Below the pieces are notes generated by a model. That model was not told where the DNA came from, made no database searches, and was given only the letters and a program-made list of their open reading frames with translations. The position numbers and the translations under genes are program-made. A stretch of DNA of 64,000 nucleotides from contig NZ_BCXJ01000001.1 of assembly GCF_001598215.1 (NCBI RefSeq), positions 1,213,615-1,277,614 on the forward strand, in the 5' to 3' direction. This DNA is from Shouchella clausii (GTDB lineage: Bacteria; Bacillota; Bacilli; Bacillales; Bacillaceae_D). Positions 1-9,341 of the stretch are shown here, piece after piece (position 1 is the first letter of the stretch; every line of letters begins with the position of its first letter).

Positions 1-200
1 AGCTGACTGATTTATTTGACTTTATGCTTCCCCATTACAAACGGGAAGGGAAAAGCCAAGTTGTCATCGGAATCGGCTGCACAGGCGGCCAGCACCGGTC
101 CGTAACATTGGCTGAATACTTTTGTGCTCATTACGAAGCGAAATATAATGCGTATACGAGCCACCGCGATATTAACAAACGGAAGGCGAGCAGCCGATGA
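1..200 (+). CDS. rapZ: RapZ (YvcJ) nucleotide-binding protein, C-terminal end (partial)
   Basis: This is the C-terminal end of a reading frame that enters from the left edge. It carries the motif [11 protein letters not shown], diagnostic of the RapZ/YvcJ family of RNase adaptor / UDP-sugar-sensing proteins. In Firmicutes the gene is always next to yvcK and whiA, as here. The stop TGA overlaps the ATG of yvcK (ATGA), so the two are translationally coupled. The P-loop N-terminus lies outside the window. Confidence 0.93.
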   Translation, partial: LTDLFDFMLPHYKREGKSQVVIGIGCTGGQHRSVTLAEYFCAHYEAKYNAYTSHRDINKRKASSR

Positions 201-1183
201 AAAAGAAGGTAGTTGTCATAGGAGGAGGAACGGGGCTTTCCGTGATTTTGCGCGGGCTGAAGACGTTTCCAGTCGATATTACTGCGATTGTGACTGTTGC
301 AGATGATGGTGGTAGCTCAGGCATTCTTCGCAAAGAGCTTGATATCCCCCCGCCTGGGGATGTGCGAAATGTGCTTGTTGCCCTTGCTGAAGTGGAACCA
401 CTTGTGGAAGAACTGTTTCAACACCGTTTTTCAAGTGGAGACGGGCTAAGCGGACATTCACTCGGAAATCTGCTGCTAGCAGGAATGACATCCATTACAG
501 GCAATTTTCAAAAAGGGATTTCGGCGATAAGTCGAGTATTGAATGTAAGAGGGCGTGTGCTTCCAGCCGCAAACGAGAGCATTGTCCTTCACGCAGAAAT
601 GCACGATGGCTCGATCGTCTCCGGAGAATCAAGCATCCCCCTTGCAGCTAAAGGGATTAAGCGCGTTTATTTGTCTCCAGAGCATGTATCGCCTCTACCT
701 GAAACGCTTGACGCCCTTCATGAAGCCGATTTAATTGTACTTGGTCCTGGCTCCCTCTATACGAGCATTGTCCCGAATTTGCTCGTCCCTGGTATTAAGG
801 AAGCCATTGCTGCTTCGAAAGCGAAGAAAGCATATATTTGCAATGTGATGACACAGGCAGGCGAAACAGACGGGTACAGCGCTTCTGATCATTTACAAGG
901 CTTGTTTAATCATTGTGGCGGCCAATTGGTTGAGTACATCTTAGTCAATAGCACGACAATCTCTGAGAGCGTCCGCTCTCTTTATCGCTTAGAAAAAGCG
1001 GAACAGGTTGTCGTCGACAGTGATATCCTTGAATCAATGGGGGTAACGCCTATCAAAGGCCGTTTTGTCCTTGAGGCGAATCAAAAATTGCGCCATGATG
1101 CGATGAAGGTATCAAAAGCACTAATGAGTTTGCTGGAAGAAAAGGAACAACAACCGACATATCGGGAACGAAACCGTTGTTAG
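197..1183 (+). CDS. yvcK: YvcK-type gluconeogenesis factor (CofD-like, UDP-sugar binding)
   Basis: 328 aa. The protein opens with the dinucleotide-type loop [10 protein letters not shown] and continues with [10 protein letters not shown], both hallmarks of the YvcK/CofD-like fold. The family is needed for growth on gluconeogenic carbon sources and for cell shape, and binds UDP-GlcNAc/UDP-Glc. The order rapZ-yvcK-whiA-crh is the standard Bacillus arrangement. The ATG overlaps the rapZ stop. A GC-rich hairpin lies between this gene and whiA. The length is normal for the family. Confidence 0.95.
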   Translation: MKKKVVVIGGGTGLSVILRGLKTFPVDITAIVTVADDGGSSGILRKELDIPPPGDVRNVLVALAEVEPLVEELFQHRFSSGDGLSGHSLGNLLLAGMTSITGNFQKGISAISRVLNVRGRVLPAANESIVLHAEMHDGSIVSGESSIPLAAKGIKRVYLSPEHVSPLPETLDALHEADLIVLGPGSLYTSIVPNLLVPGIKEAIAASKAKKAYICNVMTQAGETDGYSASDHLQGLFNHCGGQLVEYILVNSTTISESVRSLYRLEKAEQVVVDSDILESMGVTPIKGRFVLEANQKLRHDAMKVSKALMSLLEEKEQQPTYRERNRC

Positions 1184-1202
1184 GGCGGCAAAAAAGCCGC
1201 CC
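1183..1202 (+). other. Intra-operon GC hairpin between yvcK and whiA
   Basis: A perfect 7-bp stem (GGGCGGC / GCCGCCC) with an A6 loop starts on the last base of the yvcK stop codon. Only TTC follows rather than a T-run, so it is unlikely to be a strong terminator. It may stabilise the upstream mRNA or partly attenuate transcription into whiA. Confidence 0.55.
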
Positions 1203-1226
1203 TTCATGAAAGAGAGGGTGAGAGGC

Positions 1227-2201
1227 GTGTCTTTTGCCGCGAATGCCAAAAAAGAACTGACGCAGCTTGAGCTTGTTTCTTGCTGTGCTCGGGCAGAGCT
1301 TTCTGCCCTCATCCGGATGAACGGGTCGCTGTCGCTTGGCAATAAGCAAGTCGGTCTAGACATAACAACCGAAAATGCAGCCATTGCCAGACGGATTTAC
1401 ACACTTATCAAACATCTATACCCTAATATCCACATTGAGTTGCTTGTTCAAAAGAAAATGCGCTTAAAAAAGAATAATGTTTACATGGTGCGCATTTCCA
1501 AAGAAGCGCGCCAGTTACTTGAGGATTTGCGCATTCTGAACGGGTCTTTTCAATTTATTCGTGACATTTCTCCGGAAATTGTAAAAGAGTCTTGTTGCAA
1601 ACGTGCCTATTTGCGGGGGGCTTTTTTAGCGGGCGGCTCTATTAACCATCCAGAAACGTCTTCTTACCATTTAGAAATCTTTTCGCTTTATGAAGAGCAT
1701 AACCAAGCAATATGTGAACTGATGAACGGATTTTCCCTTTCGGCTAAAACGCTTGAACGGAAAAAAGGATTTATTACTTACTTAAAAGAAAGCGAAAAGA
1801 TAACGGAATTCCTGAATATCATTGGCGCCCACCAAGCACTTCTTTATTTTGAAGACGTCCGCATTATGAAAGATATGCGCAACTCTGTTAACCGGCTTGT
1901 GAATTGTGAAACGGCCAATTTAAACAAAACCGTTGGGGCTGCCCTCCGCCAAGTAGAGAACATTCGTTTTATTGATAAAACGATTGGCTTGGAAAATTTG
2001 CCGCCAAAACTCCAGGAAGTCGCTAAGCTCCGAGTAAAGCACCAAGATGTGACGTTGAAAGAACTAGGGGAAATGATGCAGGGCGGGAAAGTGAGCAAGT
2101 CAGGTATAAACCACCGGCTCCGTAAGATTGACGAATTTGCGGACAAGCTCCGTAACGGCACGTTTGATGCCAAAAAATTAAATACGCATAGGGGGAAATG
2201 A
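1227..2201 (+). CDS. whiA: WhiA DNA-binding protein / cell-division and chromosome-segregation factor
   Basis: 324 aa. The N-terminal half is the degenerate LAGLIDADG homing-endonuclease-like fold (region around [12 protein letters not shown]), and the C-terminal part is a helix-turn-helix ([10 protein letters not shown]...[12 protein letters not shown]). I place the start at the GTG at 1227 ([11 protein letters not shown]), which matches the family N-terminus MSFAxxxKKEL and is preceded by AGAGAGGGTGAG. An upstream in-frame ATG at 1206 would add seven atypical residues. In Bacillus WhiA influences Z-ring formation and chromosome segregation. Confidence 0.94.
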   Translation: MSFAANAKKELTQLELVSCCARAELSALIRMNGSLSLGNKQVGLDITTENAAIARRIYTLIKHLYPNIHIELLVQKKMRLKKNNVYMVRISKEARQLLEDLRILNGSFQFIRDISPEIVKESCCKRAYLRGAFLAGGSINHPETSSYHLEIFSLYEEHNQAICELMNGFSLSAKTLERKKGFITYLKESEKITEFLNIIGAHQALLYFEDVRIMKDMRNSVNRLVNCETANLNKTVGAALRQVENIRFIDKTIGLENLPPKLQEVAKLRVKHQDVTLKELGEMMQGGKVSKSGINHRLRKIDEFADKLRNGTFDAKKLNTHRGK

Positions 2202-2204
2202 GGA

Positions 2205-2459
2205 ATGGCGCAAAAAGAAGTAACCATCCAACTTAAGTCAGGTCTGCAGGCTCGGCCTGCGGCGATGTTTGTCCAAGAAGCCAATCGATTTTCGTCTGAA
2301 GTGTTTATTGTAAAAGACAATGCCAAAGTCAATGCGAAAAGCATCATGGGGTTAATGGGCTTGGCGCTTGGCAAAGGCACGACGATTACGATTGTCACAG
2401 AAGGGCACGATGAAAAAGAAGCACTGGATGCCTTGGTTGCTTATGTTGAAAACGATTAA
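2205..2459 (+). CDS. crh: Crh, HPr-like catabolite-repression cofactor
   Basis: 84 aa. The sequence is HPr-like, but position 15 is Gln (KSGLQARPA) in place of the phosphocarrier His of HPr, while Ser46 (NAKSIMGL), the HPr kinase target, is retained. This combination defines Crh, which cannot take part in PTS transfer but works with CcpA when phosphorylated on Ser46. It starts three bases after the whiA stop with a good Shine-Dalgarno (GGGGGAAATGAGG) and is the last gene of this operon. Confidence 0.96.
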   Translation: MAQKEVTIQLKSGLQARPAAMFVQEANRFSSEVFIVKDNAKVNAKSIMGLMGLALGKGTTITIVTEGHDEKEALDALVAYVEND

Positions 2460-2622
2460 TGGGTAGCCGGCCATTTTAGAAATCAACTCCTAGCCTAGCT
2501 CGTAACAACAGATGCGGGCTACAGGAACGTGCTATTCCTTGTTATTGCCGAATGGAACGAAAGGTTCTTCTCGAGCAGGTAAAGCGACGAGAGGACGGGT
2601 ATTTCCGAATAGAAACATAAAA

Positions 2623-2650
2623 AGCCAGTTGAGCACACGCTCAACTGGCT
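2623..2650 (-). terminator. Rho-independent terminator of the opuC operon (possibly bidirectional)
   Basis: A perfect 12-bp stem (AGCCAGTTGAGC / GCTCAACTGGCT) has a 4-nt loop. Read on the minus strand it is followed by TTTTTA and lies just beyond the opuCD stop. On the plus strand only a weak T-tract follows, so any effect on crh transcripts is less certain. The 160 bp between crh and this hairpin shows no convincing gene. Confidence 0.85.
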
Positions 2651-2668
2651 TAAGCTGCTTTAACGCGG

Positions 2669-3331
2669 TTAACTGGTTTGTGGCTTCGATTGTTTGAACG
2701 GATGTAGCTTTCTTTCAATCCAGCCCATTAACATGTCTGCAATAATCGCCATAAAGGCAGTTGGAATGGCGCCAGCAAGAATAATCGCCATCCCATCTGT
2801 GGCGTTTGTCCCTGTCAAAATGATTTCGCCAAGTCCGCCTGCACCGACAAAAGCGCCAATAGCAGCAATGCCAATCCCGACGACAAGGGCATTGCGTAGG
2901 CCAGCCATAATGACGCTGATTGCCAATGGGAGCTCAACCATGCGCAATAGCTGAAAACGTGTCATGCCACTTGCACGCCCAGCCTCAACAAGAGCTTGGT
3001 CGACACCTTTCATGCCGACATACGTGTTTTGTGTAATCGGTAAAATTGAATAAAGAAATAACGTCATGACAGCAGTGTTGGGTCCGAGGCCAAGGACGAG
3101 CATAAGGACGGCGATCATGCCAAGAGCAGGAATGGTCTGAATGATGTTCCCGATAGCAAGAACCCAGCCGCTTAAGCGCCCATATTTGGCAATGAGCACG
3201 CCAAGGGGAATCGAAACAATCGCCGCAAAAAGGACGCCATAGGCAGCCATAAGAAAGTGGCGGTAAAATTGTGCCGCAATGTAGCCGCTGTTTTGGGAAA
3301 CGTATGTGATGAATTCCTGGAACGTGTCCAT
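2669..3331 (-). CDS. opuCD: OpuCD-type osmoprotectant ABC transporter permease
   Basis: 220 aa with several transmembrane helices and the binding-protein-dependent permease signature EAGRASGMTRFQLLRMVELPLA (EAA loop). It is the fourth gene of a minus-strand cluster with the order ATPase-permease-binding protein-permease, identical to Bacillus opuCA-CB-CC-CD, which imports carnitine, choline-derived betaines and similar compatible solutes. The start ATG overlaps the opuCC stop by one base (TAATG), so it is coupled to that gene. The exact substrate cannot be read from sequence. Confidence 0.9.
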   Translation of the reverse strand: MDTFQEFITYVSQNSGYIAAQFYRHFLMAAYGVLFAAIVSIPLGVLIAKYGRLSGWVLAIGNIIQTIPALGMIAVLMLVLGLGPNTAVMTLFLYSILPITQNTYVGMKGVDQALVEAGRASGMTRFQLLRMVELPLAISVIMAGLRNALVVGIGIAAIGAFVGAGGLGEIILTGTNATDGMAIILAGAIPTAFMAIIADMLMGWIERKLHPFKQSKPQTS

Positions 3332-4254
3332 TAGTGGCTTTCCTCCTTGTCCTTAAAGTAATTGTTTTCTTCTAAAAAGATTTGGGCAACAAGGCGCGGA
3401 TTTTTCAATTCCACGTCGGCCATATAGTTTAATTGTTGCATTTTTTCGGTGGTAATTGTGCCAGTTAAGCGTTCTAAAAGCGGCGAGAGCTCTGGATATT
3501 GTTCAAGCACATCATTGCGTACAACCGGCGAGGCGTCGTAAGGTGGGAAAAACCGCCGGTCATCTTCCAGCACTTTTAAATTGTATTCCTGAATACGCCC
3601 ATCGGAAGAGTAAGCCAATACAACATCCATATGTCCGCTAGCATTGGCTTCATAAACGAGGCCGACATTCATCGGAAACACGTTGCCAAAAGCAAAATAG
3701 CTTTCTTGAAAGCCTTGGTAGCCATCGCCTTTGCGATTCACCCATGAATTATCGACGCCAAAACGGAGTTCCGGTGCAAAAGTTTCCAAGTCTGAAATCG
3801 TTTCAATCCCATGCTCATCCGCAAATGCCTCGGTAACAGAAAGGGCGTACGTATTTTCAAAACCATACGAATCAAACCAAGTTTGGTCAAAACGCTCAGA
3901 AAATTCTTGTTTCACGATGTCCATTGCTTCGTCTCGATCGGTAACGGGGTCCATACCAAGTGCCGCAGACAAGTCTGTACCTGTATAGCGAGCAGCGGTA
4001 ATGTCCAAGTCACCTTGTACAAGCGCTTGATGCTGGACGACAGAGGAGCCTAGTTTCGTAATTAACTCGGTCTGCAAATCCGTTTCTTCTTCAATCAATA
4101 GGGCGACGATTTGCCCTAGAATTTCTGATTCGCTTGTCACCATTGTGCCAATTCGGATTGTTTGCTGGGAAGGGCCAGATAGTCCCGGCAAAGAACACCC
4201 AGTTAATAAAAGTCCCGAAAGGCAAAAAGCAATAATTGTTTTTGGTGGCTTCAC
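3331..4254 (-). CDS. opuCC: OpuCC-type glycine betaine/carnitine/choline-binding lipoprotein
   Basis: 307 aa with an N-terminal lipoprotein signal; the lipobox LLTGC gives the lipidated Cys. The body resembles the OpuAC/ProX ligand-binding family (IRIGTMVTSESEILGQIVALLIE; later YDASPVVRND). It lies between two permease genes and would be anchored on the outer face of the membrane to hand solute to OpuCB/CD. Family membership is clear; solute identity is inferred from synteny. Confidence 0.9.
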   Translation of the reverse strand: MKPPKTIIAFCLSGLLLTGCSLPGLSGPSQQTIRIGTMVTSESEILGQIVALLIEEETDLQTELITKLGSSVVQHQALVQGDLDITAARYTGTDLSAALGMDPVTDRDEAMDIVKQEFSERFDQTWFDSYGFENTYALSVTEAFADEHGIETISDLETFAPELRFGVDNSWVNRKGDGYQGFQESYFAFGNVFPMNVGLVYEANASGHMDVVLAYSSDGRIQEYNLKVLEDDRRFFPPYDASPVVRNDVLEQYPELSPLLERLTGTITTEKMQQLNYMADVELKNPRLVAQIFLEENNYFKDKEESH

Positions 4255-4272
4255 AGTGATTCTCCTCCCCCC

Positions 4273-4914
4273 TTAAGATGCTTGGGATTGTTTGTAGCCT
4301 TTTGGCGTTAATGCGCGCTCGAACAGCAGCAGCAAGCGGTCAGCAAGCAGCGCCAAAATCGTAGCAGGTAAAGTTCCGGCTATGATAAGCGCTGGTTGGA
4401 ACAAATTGAGGCCATCAAAAATGAAATCCCCTAGCCCACCGCCACCGACAAACGCCGCTAATGTAGCCCAGCCGATCAAATATACAGTTGCTAAACGGAT
4501 GCCTGCCATAATGACTGGCAATGCAAGGGGAATTTCAATTTTAAAAATCGATTCGATATTGTTCATACCCATGCCTTTGCCTGCTTCCAACACGCTTGGA
4601 CTGACGCCTTTGACACCCGTATAGGTGTTTCGTAAAATCGGCAATACAGAGTAAAAAAACAAAGCAATAATGGCCGGCACTTTGCCTGCTCCAAAAATAG
4701 GAATAAAAAAGGCTAATATGGCGAGGCTTGGGACCGTCTGCAAAATGCCGATGACAGATATAAGCCTGTCTGCCACACGAGGAACACGTGTTAGAGCAAT
4801 TCCTAAAGGCACAGAGACAAGAACGCCTAAGAGAATCGCCGTAAATGAAATCAACAGATGTTCCCCTGTCTTAAAAAGCAAGTCATGGCCATATTCTGAA
4901 AAAAACGCGATCAT
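4273..4914 (-). CDS. opuCB: OpuCB-type osmoprotectant ABC transporter permease
   Basis: 213 aa, multi-spanning, with the EAA-type cytoplasmic loop EAGKGMGMNNIESIFKIEIPLA that contacts the ATPase. It resembles the OpuCD paralogue in the same operon throughout its length, as expected for a heterodimeric pore. A good Shine-Dalgarno (AAGGAGG) precedes the ATG. Confidence 0.9.
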   Translation of the reverse strand: MIAFFSEYGHDLLFKTGEHLLISFTAILLGVLVSVPLGIALTRVPRVADRLISVIGILQTVPSLAILAFFIPIFGAGKVPAIIALFFYSVLPILRNTYTGVKGVSPSVLEAGKGMGMNNIESIFKIEIPLALPVIMAGIRLATVYLIGWATLAAFVGGGGLGDFIFDGLNLFQPALIIAGTLPATILALLADRLLLLFERALTPKGYKQSQAS

Positions 4915-4979
4915 CGTTTAACCTCCTTCATAAGTCGATTTTAAAAGAACGTACGACACCTTGGCAGAACATAATCGAC

Positions 4980-6128
4980 TCACGTTTCTGTTTGCTCCTC
5001 AAAGTCCAATCCATCGCCCCAAATTGTGTCATAGACAATATCCGCCAAACTGGTCCGTGTCACAATGCCTGCAACTTGGTGTTGGTCATTGACAACGGGC
5101 ACATATTTGGCACCGCGTCGGAGCATTTTGTGGATCGTATCACGCAAAAGGCTGTGCTCTTGAACAGTAAAAACATCTGTTTCCATTGCTTCTTTGACAG
5201 TCAATGCTTTTTTGTAAAAGGAATCGATCATTTCGACGTCAATGTAGCCGGTTAAGACGTTGTCCTGGTTGACGGCAAGGAGTGAGTCGACACGCTTATC
5301 ACGCATGAGGGAGATGGCGTTGCGCAGTGTTTCATTTTCATTGACGGTAACGGCGTGTTTGTTCATAACTTGTTTAACAGTTGTCACATCAGCCCGTCCT
5401 TGAATGAGGCGGTCTTTGCCGATAAAATCTTCGACAAAGACATTGGCAGGGGAGCGCATGATCTCATCAGGAGTTCCAGTTTGGACGATTTTTCCGTCTT
5501 TCATGATGACAATTCGGTCTGCTAGCTTTAATGCTTCGTCCATGTCGTGTGTAACAAAAACAATCGTTTTGTCGAGGTCTTTTTGTAATTTTTTGAATTC
5601 CTCTTGTAAAGAATCTCTCGTAATCGGATCGAGTGCGCCAAAAGGTTCGTCCATTAAAATCAGTGGTGGATCCGCTGCGAGCGCCCGCAACACACCGATC
5701 CGCTGCTGCTGCCCGCCACTTAATTCATGTGGGTATTTGTCCAAATACAACTCTGGCAAATTGACTAGTTTAATCAGTTCTTTTGCCCGCTTGTCTTTTT
5801 TCGCTTTCGACCACTTCAAAAGCGTTCCTACAAGGACAATGTTTTCTTTAACAGTCATATGGGGCATTAACCCGATTTGCTGGATAACGTAGCCAATTGA
5901 TCGACGCAATTCGACTGGATCTTGTTTCCGGATGTCTTTGCCGTTTACAGTAATTTGCCCTTCTGTCGCTTCGTGGAGACGGTTCACCATTTTCATTGTT
6001 GTTGTTTTCCCGCAACCACTTGGGCCAATAAAACAAACGAATTCGCCTTTATTTATTTTTAGATTTAAATTGTCTACAGCTGGCCTGCCGGCACCATAAC
6101 GCTTTGTGACATTTTTAAATTCCAACAA
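4980..6128 (-). CDS. opuCA: OpuCA-type osmoprotectant ABC transporter ATPase with tandem CBS domains
   Basis: 382 aa from the chosen start. Walker A (GPSGCGKTTT), the signature LSGGQQQRIGVLRALA and Walker B (LILMDEPFGALDP) are intact, followed by two C-terminal CBS domains (about residues 255-380), the osmosensing/regulatory part of this family. No in-frame ATG has a ribosome site at the family N-terminus. GGAGGTG at 6135-6141 points to a TTG start at 6128 or 6125 (MLEFKNVTKRY). An ATG at 6143 overlaps that ribosome site and is less likely. First gene of opuCA-CB-CC-CD. Confidence 0.92.
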   Translation of the reverse strand: MLEFKNVTKRYGAGRPAVDNLNLKINKGEFVCFIGPSGCGKTTTMKMVNRLHEATEGQITVNGKDIRKQDPVELRRSIGYVIQQIGLMPHMTVKENIVLVGTLLKWSKAKKDKRAKELIKLVNLPELYLDKYPHELSGGQQQRIGVLRALAADPPLILMDEPFGALDPITRDSLQEEFKKLQKDLDKTIVFVTHDMDEALKLADRIVIMKDGKIVQTGTPDEIMRSPANVFVEDFIGKDRLIQGRADVTTVKQVMNKHAVTVNENETLRNAISLMRDKRVDSLLAVNQDNVLTGYIDVEMIDSFYKKALTVKEAMETDVFTVQEHSLLRDTIHKMLRRGAKYVPVVNDQHQVAGIVTRTSLADIVYDTIWGDGLDFEEQTET

Positions 6129-6420
6129 AACGCCCACCTCCATGTCGAATAATGTAAATTCACCAAATAAGTATAAGTAAAAACAAGTCGATTCGTAAAG
6201 TCTTATAAACGTTAAAAAATATATGCAATATATACTGCACAAAATTTGTGACGTGTTTTCCTTCCATTTGCTTTGTTTTTCTTCCGAATTCTACCCATTA
6301 TGGTTTCTGGTCGTTTACAGAGAGGGTCAAACACGGTATGTACAGCAGTGAGATGAAAAAATAATTGTATCCTTTTCCAATTCAGCGTATAGTAAAGGTA
6401 AGGATAAGGAGAGATGAAAA

Positions 6421-6777
6421 ATGGCCAATGAAATTATTGATTACCGCGAATATGAACCAGACGGAAGCGAGCGTATGTTGGCGATGTTACTATATTTATT
6501 GAGCTTTCCTGCGCCTATCCTTGCGCCACTCATTATCTGGCTCGTTAAAAGAGATGATTCAGACTTTATTGATTACCATGGCAAGGAATACTTTAACTTT
6601 TTGATTTCTTTTTTTATTTACGGAATAGTTGCGGGTGTGACCATGATTGTCCTAATTGGTTTCTTGCTTACACCGCTTGTCGGCCTGCTTGCTATTATCT
6701 TTACGATTTTGGCTGCAATCAAAGCATACCAAGGAGAGGAATACCGGATTCCCCTCACCATTAAATTTTTACGTTAA
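6421..6777 (+). CDS. Small DUF4870 (Tic20-like) membrane protein
   Basis: 118 aa with three or four predicted membrane segments. The motif around IDYHGKEYFNFLISFFIY is typical of DUF4870 (alpha-helical, Tic20-like fold, function unknown). A Shine-Dalgarno (AAGGAGAGATGAAAA) precedes the ATG. It stands alone between divergent opuC and a hairpin terminator. No function can be assigned. Confidence 0.75.
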   Translation: MANEIIDYREYEPDGSERMLAMLLYLLSFPAPILAPLIIWLVKRDDSDFIDYHGKEYFNFLISFFIYGIVAGVTMIVLIGFLLTPLVGLLAIIFTILAAIKAYQGEEYRIPLTIKFLR

Positions 6778-6780
6778 GCG

Positions 6781-6807
6781 GAGGCATCCCATAATACGGG
6801 GATGCCT
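6781..6807 (+). terminator. Rho-independent terminator after the DUF4870 gene
   Basis: A perfect 10-bp stem (GAGGCATCCC / GGGATGCCTC) with an 8-nt loop is followed by TTAACTATTTCT. It sits between convergent genes and may also serve the minus-strand peptidase gene. Confidence 0.75.
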
Positions 6808-6812
6808 CTTAA

Positions 6813-8162
6813 CTATTTCTGTCCGACAGCATGGATAACATGGGCTGTACAGCGAATGCCGTTTAAAAAATGGCGAATGGCGAGATTTTCATTTGGCGAG
6901 TGGTTTCGTTGGTCAAAGTTTGCATAAGGTACGAGAAGAGATGGCGCTTGAAGGAGTTTTGTCCATACATAGTCTGGAAGCGAGCCACCAAGGCTTGGTT
7001 GGATAAGGGGCTCCTCATTAAAACAAGCCGAAATGCCTTCTAGTGCCTTTTGGACGATCGCTGTCTCAACTGGCGTACGCGAAGGCTCCATTGCACCTAA
7101 GAACGTCACCTTGGCATCAGGTCGGCGTGCTTTCACGTGGGCAGTCACCTTTTCAAAAATGTCTTTCGGGTCCTGGTCAACAACAAGGCGCGCGTCGATT
7201 TTTACACTTGCTTTGCTAGGAATAATCGTCTTAATGCCATCCTCTAAATAGCCGCTTTTTAGCCCGCATATATTGAAAGTTGGTTCTAGTGCCAGTTTTC
7301 GGTAATATGTTTTTCTGTCGATGTCTAAATGGGGATAGCCGATTTTTTGGGCGACTGAGTCTTTTTCAAAAGGGAGTGCGGCCAATAGTTGTTCTTCTTC
7401 AGCGCTGGCAGGGCGGATATTGTCGTAAAAGCCTTCGATTAAGACGTGTCCGTCGTTGCTACGCATCGTCTGAAGCAGCTCCATAAGTTCCCAAGCTGGA
7501 TTTGGAACAATGTTGCCTGTATTGCCAGAATGGTTGTCGAACTCGGCGTTTTGAAGTTCAATCTCAAAAGAAAGGATACCGCGGACCCCGAGGAGAACAA
7601 GAGGAGAGCCGCTGTCGTGAGAAGGCCCATCAGCCGTGTAAACGAGATCAGCTTGAAGCAATTCTTTGTGTTTTTGAACAAAGTCTGGCAAATGGACGCT
7701 GCCCATTTCTTCTTCCCCTTCGATAACGATTTTAATGTTAACGGGTAAATCGCCAAATGCTTGTTGATACGTTTTAATACCGAGAAGTTGGGCAACGATT
7801 TGCCCTTTGTTGTCGCCGGCGCCCCGTGCAAAGATCCGCCCGTCGCGGACCGTTGGTTCAAATGGCGGTGTCTCCCAATCGCTTAATGGGTCAGGGGGTT
7901 GTACATCGTAATGGCCATAAATTAACAAAGTTGGCGCGTGTTTGTCTGTGAGAAGTTCACCGTATAGAATAGGATGACCCTCTGTTTCAAACAGTTCAGT
8001 ACGGGCGCCGACTTCCTCCATTAGCGCCCGCATTAACGCTGCGCATTCGCGCATTCCTTTGTTTTGAGTACTAATGCTTTCTTGGCGCAACAGTTTAAAT
8101 AACGTAGCCAATGAATCGTCTGTTTGCTTTGCGACTATGTCGTCAATTGCTGGAATGCTCAG
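6813..8162 (-). CDS. M20-family metallopeptidase (dipeptidase/deacylase type)
   Basis: 449 aa from the chosen start. Metal-site motifs of the M20/ArgE/DapE/CPG2 clan are present: IYGHYDVQPPDP, RGAGDNKGQ and EGEEEMGS. The final His ligand region is near RNHSPNEN. The family hydrolyses dipeptides or N-acyl amino acids in the cytosol. Start choice is unusual: GGAGGAG lies seven bases before a CTG at 8162 (then SIPAIDDIVAKQ, where homologues begin), whereas the nearest in-frame ATG (8210) has no ribosome site and adds a charged extension. A CTG (or ATT at 8165) start is therefore proposed. Confidence 0.85.
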   Translation of the reverse strand: MSIPAIDDIVAKQTDDSLATLFKLLRQESISTQNKGMRECAALMRALMEEVGARTELFETEGHPILYGELLTDKHAPTLLIYGHYDVQPPDPLSDWETPPFEPTVRDGRIFARGAGDNKGQIVAQLLGIKTYQQAFGDLPVNIKIVIEGEEEMGSVHLPDFVQKHKELLQADLVYTADGPSHDSGSPLVLLGVRGILSFEIELQNAEFDNHSGNTGNIVPNPAWELMELLQTMRSNDGHVLIEGFYDNIRPASAEEEQLLAALPFEKDSVAQKIGYPHLDIDRKTYYRKLALEPTFNICGLKSGYLEDGIKTIIPSKASVKIDARLVVDQDPKDIFEKVTAHVKARRPDAKVTFLGAMEPSRTPVETAIVQKALEGISACFNEEPLIQPSLGGSLPDYVWTKLLQAPSLLVPYANFDQRNHSPNENLAIRHFLNGIRCTAHVIHAVGQK

Positions 8163-8295
8163 AATAAAACTCCTCCTTGTCTTGGGCGAAAGCAAAAAGG
8201 CTAGCGCCATCGTGTTTTTTAAATCGTAACACGTCATACTGAAAAAAGGAATCGAATAAGGACAGGCTTCATACTGTCTGGCGATGTTGCAACAA

Positions 8296-8326
8296 AACAA
8301 GCTTCCGCAAAACGCGGAAGCTTGTT
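8296..8326 (-). terminator. Rho-independent terminator of clpP
   Basis: A perfect 13-bp stem (AACAAGCTTCCGC / GCGGAAGCTTGTT) with a 5-nt loop lies right after the clpP stop. It is followed on the minus strand by a T-rich stretch (TTGTTGC). Confidence 0.85.
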
Positions 8327-8330
8327 TGTA

Positions 8331-8918
8331 TTATTTCGTTGGTGTTTCAATCACCTTGTCGATTAAGCCGTATTCTTTTGCTTGTTCGGCAGACATAAAG
8401 TTATCACGGTCTGTGTCTCTAGCAATTCGTTCATACGGTTGACCAGAACGTTCTGCCATAATTTGATTGAGTTTTTCGCGCATTTGAATGATGCGGCGGG
8501 CATGGATTTCCATGTCTGCAGCTTGGCCTTGCATGCCGCCAAGTGGTTGGTGGATCATCACTTCACTATTTGGCAATGCCATCCGTTTGCCTTTCGCTCC
8601 AGCAGTGAGCAAAAATGCGCCCATGGAAGCAGCCATGCCGATGCAAATCGTTGATACATCTGGTTTGATGAATTGCATCGTGTCATAGATTGCCATCCCA
8701 GCAGTAATGGAGCCGCCAGGAGAGTTAATGTATAAGGAAATATCTTTTTCAGGGTCTTCTGCTTGCAAAAACAACATTTGTGCAACGATCGAATTGGCGA
8801 CATTGTCGTCAATTCCGCTCCCTAGCATAATAATGCGGTCTTTCAATAAGCGGGAGTAAATGTCATATGCACGCTCGCCACGGTTTGTTTGTTCAATTAC
8901 TGTAGGTATTAAATTCAT
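8331..8918 (-). CDS. clpP: ClpP, ATP-dependent Clp protease proteolytic subunit
   Basis: 195 aa, normal length. The serine-protease triad is complete: Ser98 (MAASMGAF), His123 (MIHQPLGG) and Asp172 (DTDRDNF). ClpP forms the double-heptamer degradation chamber used with ClpC/ClpX/ClpE. The ribosome site AGGAGGA precedes the ATG. A CtsR operator overlapping the promoter indicates heat/protein-stress control. Confidence 0.97.
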   Translation of the reverse strand: MNLIPTVIEQTNRGERAYDIYSRLLKDRIIMLGSGIDDNVANSIVAQMLFLQAEDPEKDISLYINSPGGSITAGMAIYDTMQFIKPDVSTICIGMAASMGAFLLTAGAKGKRMALPNSEVMIHQPLGGMQGQAADMEIHARRIIQMREKLNQIMAERSGQPYERIARDTDRDNFMSAEQAKEYGLIDKVIETPTK

Positions 8919-8976
8919 CGCTCTTCCTCCTCATGTCATATTGACTAAAATCCTTGAAAACTGTTGCTCTGTATTC

Positions 8977-9006
8977 ATCATACTGCAAAGGTCAATAAAG
9001 GTCAAA
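8977..9006 (-). promoter_or_regulatory. clpP promoter with CtsR operator over the -35 region
   Basis: On the minus strand TTGACC (9005-9000) and TATGAT (8982-8977) are separated by exactly 17 bp. Overlapping the -35 and spacer is the direct heptad GGTCAAT-AAA-GGTCAAA (8990-9006, plus-strand reading), which fits the CtsR consensus RGTCAAANANRGTCAAA with one mismatch. This predicts sigma-A transcription repressed by CtsR until heat or proteotoxic stress. Confidence 0.85.
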
Positions 9007-9341
9007 TAAGCTGCTTCTTTTTACAAAAGTATGTACGGCAACAACAAAAAAGCAGTTTCTATTCATGTACTATTCCTTGTGATGACCAAAAAGCCCTTCT
9101 TTCATGATAGACTAAATTACAAAGATGTAAACCTCTATGTTTTCCGCCGTTCACAACGTTGTTTCTCATTTTTAAAGCGTAAAAGAGCTAGGCAATTGCT
9201 GAATTTAAAAAGAAAGCGTTTACATAAACAAGCCATTTGGTTTATGCTATGACATGTAGAGGTAAAAAGCGCAGTTAAATTTACCTGAGCGGTATGTAAA
9301 ATCAAGGCAAGGAAGCTCGAAGTTAGAGGGAGGAAGAATAG
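9007..9341. other. Intergenic region between clpP and rpoN
   Basis: About 335 bp. A 73-codon frame (9031-9252, plus) is open, but its Lys/Arg/Phe-rich product resembles no family and its start has no ribosome site, so I do not call it a gene. The rpoN ribosome site (GAGGGAGGAAG) lies at the right end. The rpoN promoter was not recognised with confidence. Confidence 0.4.

Noticed and set aside
2460..2668. 61-codon plus-strand frame after crh
   Set aside because: Runs into the opuC terminator, no ribosome site, no family features.
9031..9252. 73-codon plus-strand frame between clpP and rpoN
   Set aside because: No ribosome site, odd Lys/Arg/Phe-rich product and no family resemblance; it overlaps the clpP control region's upstream side.
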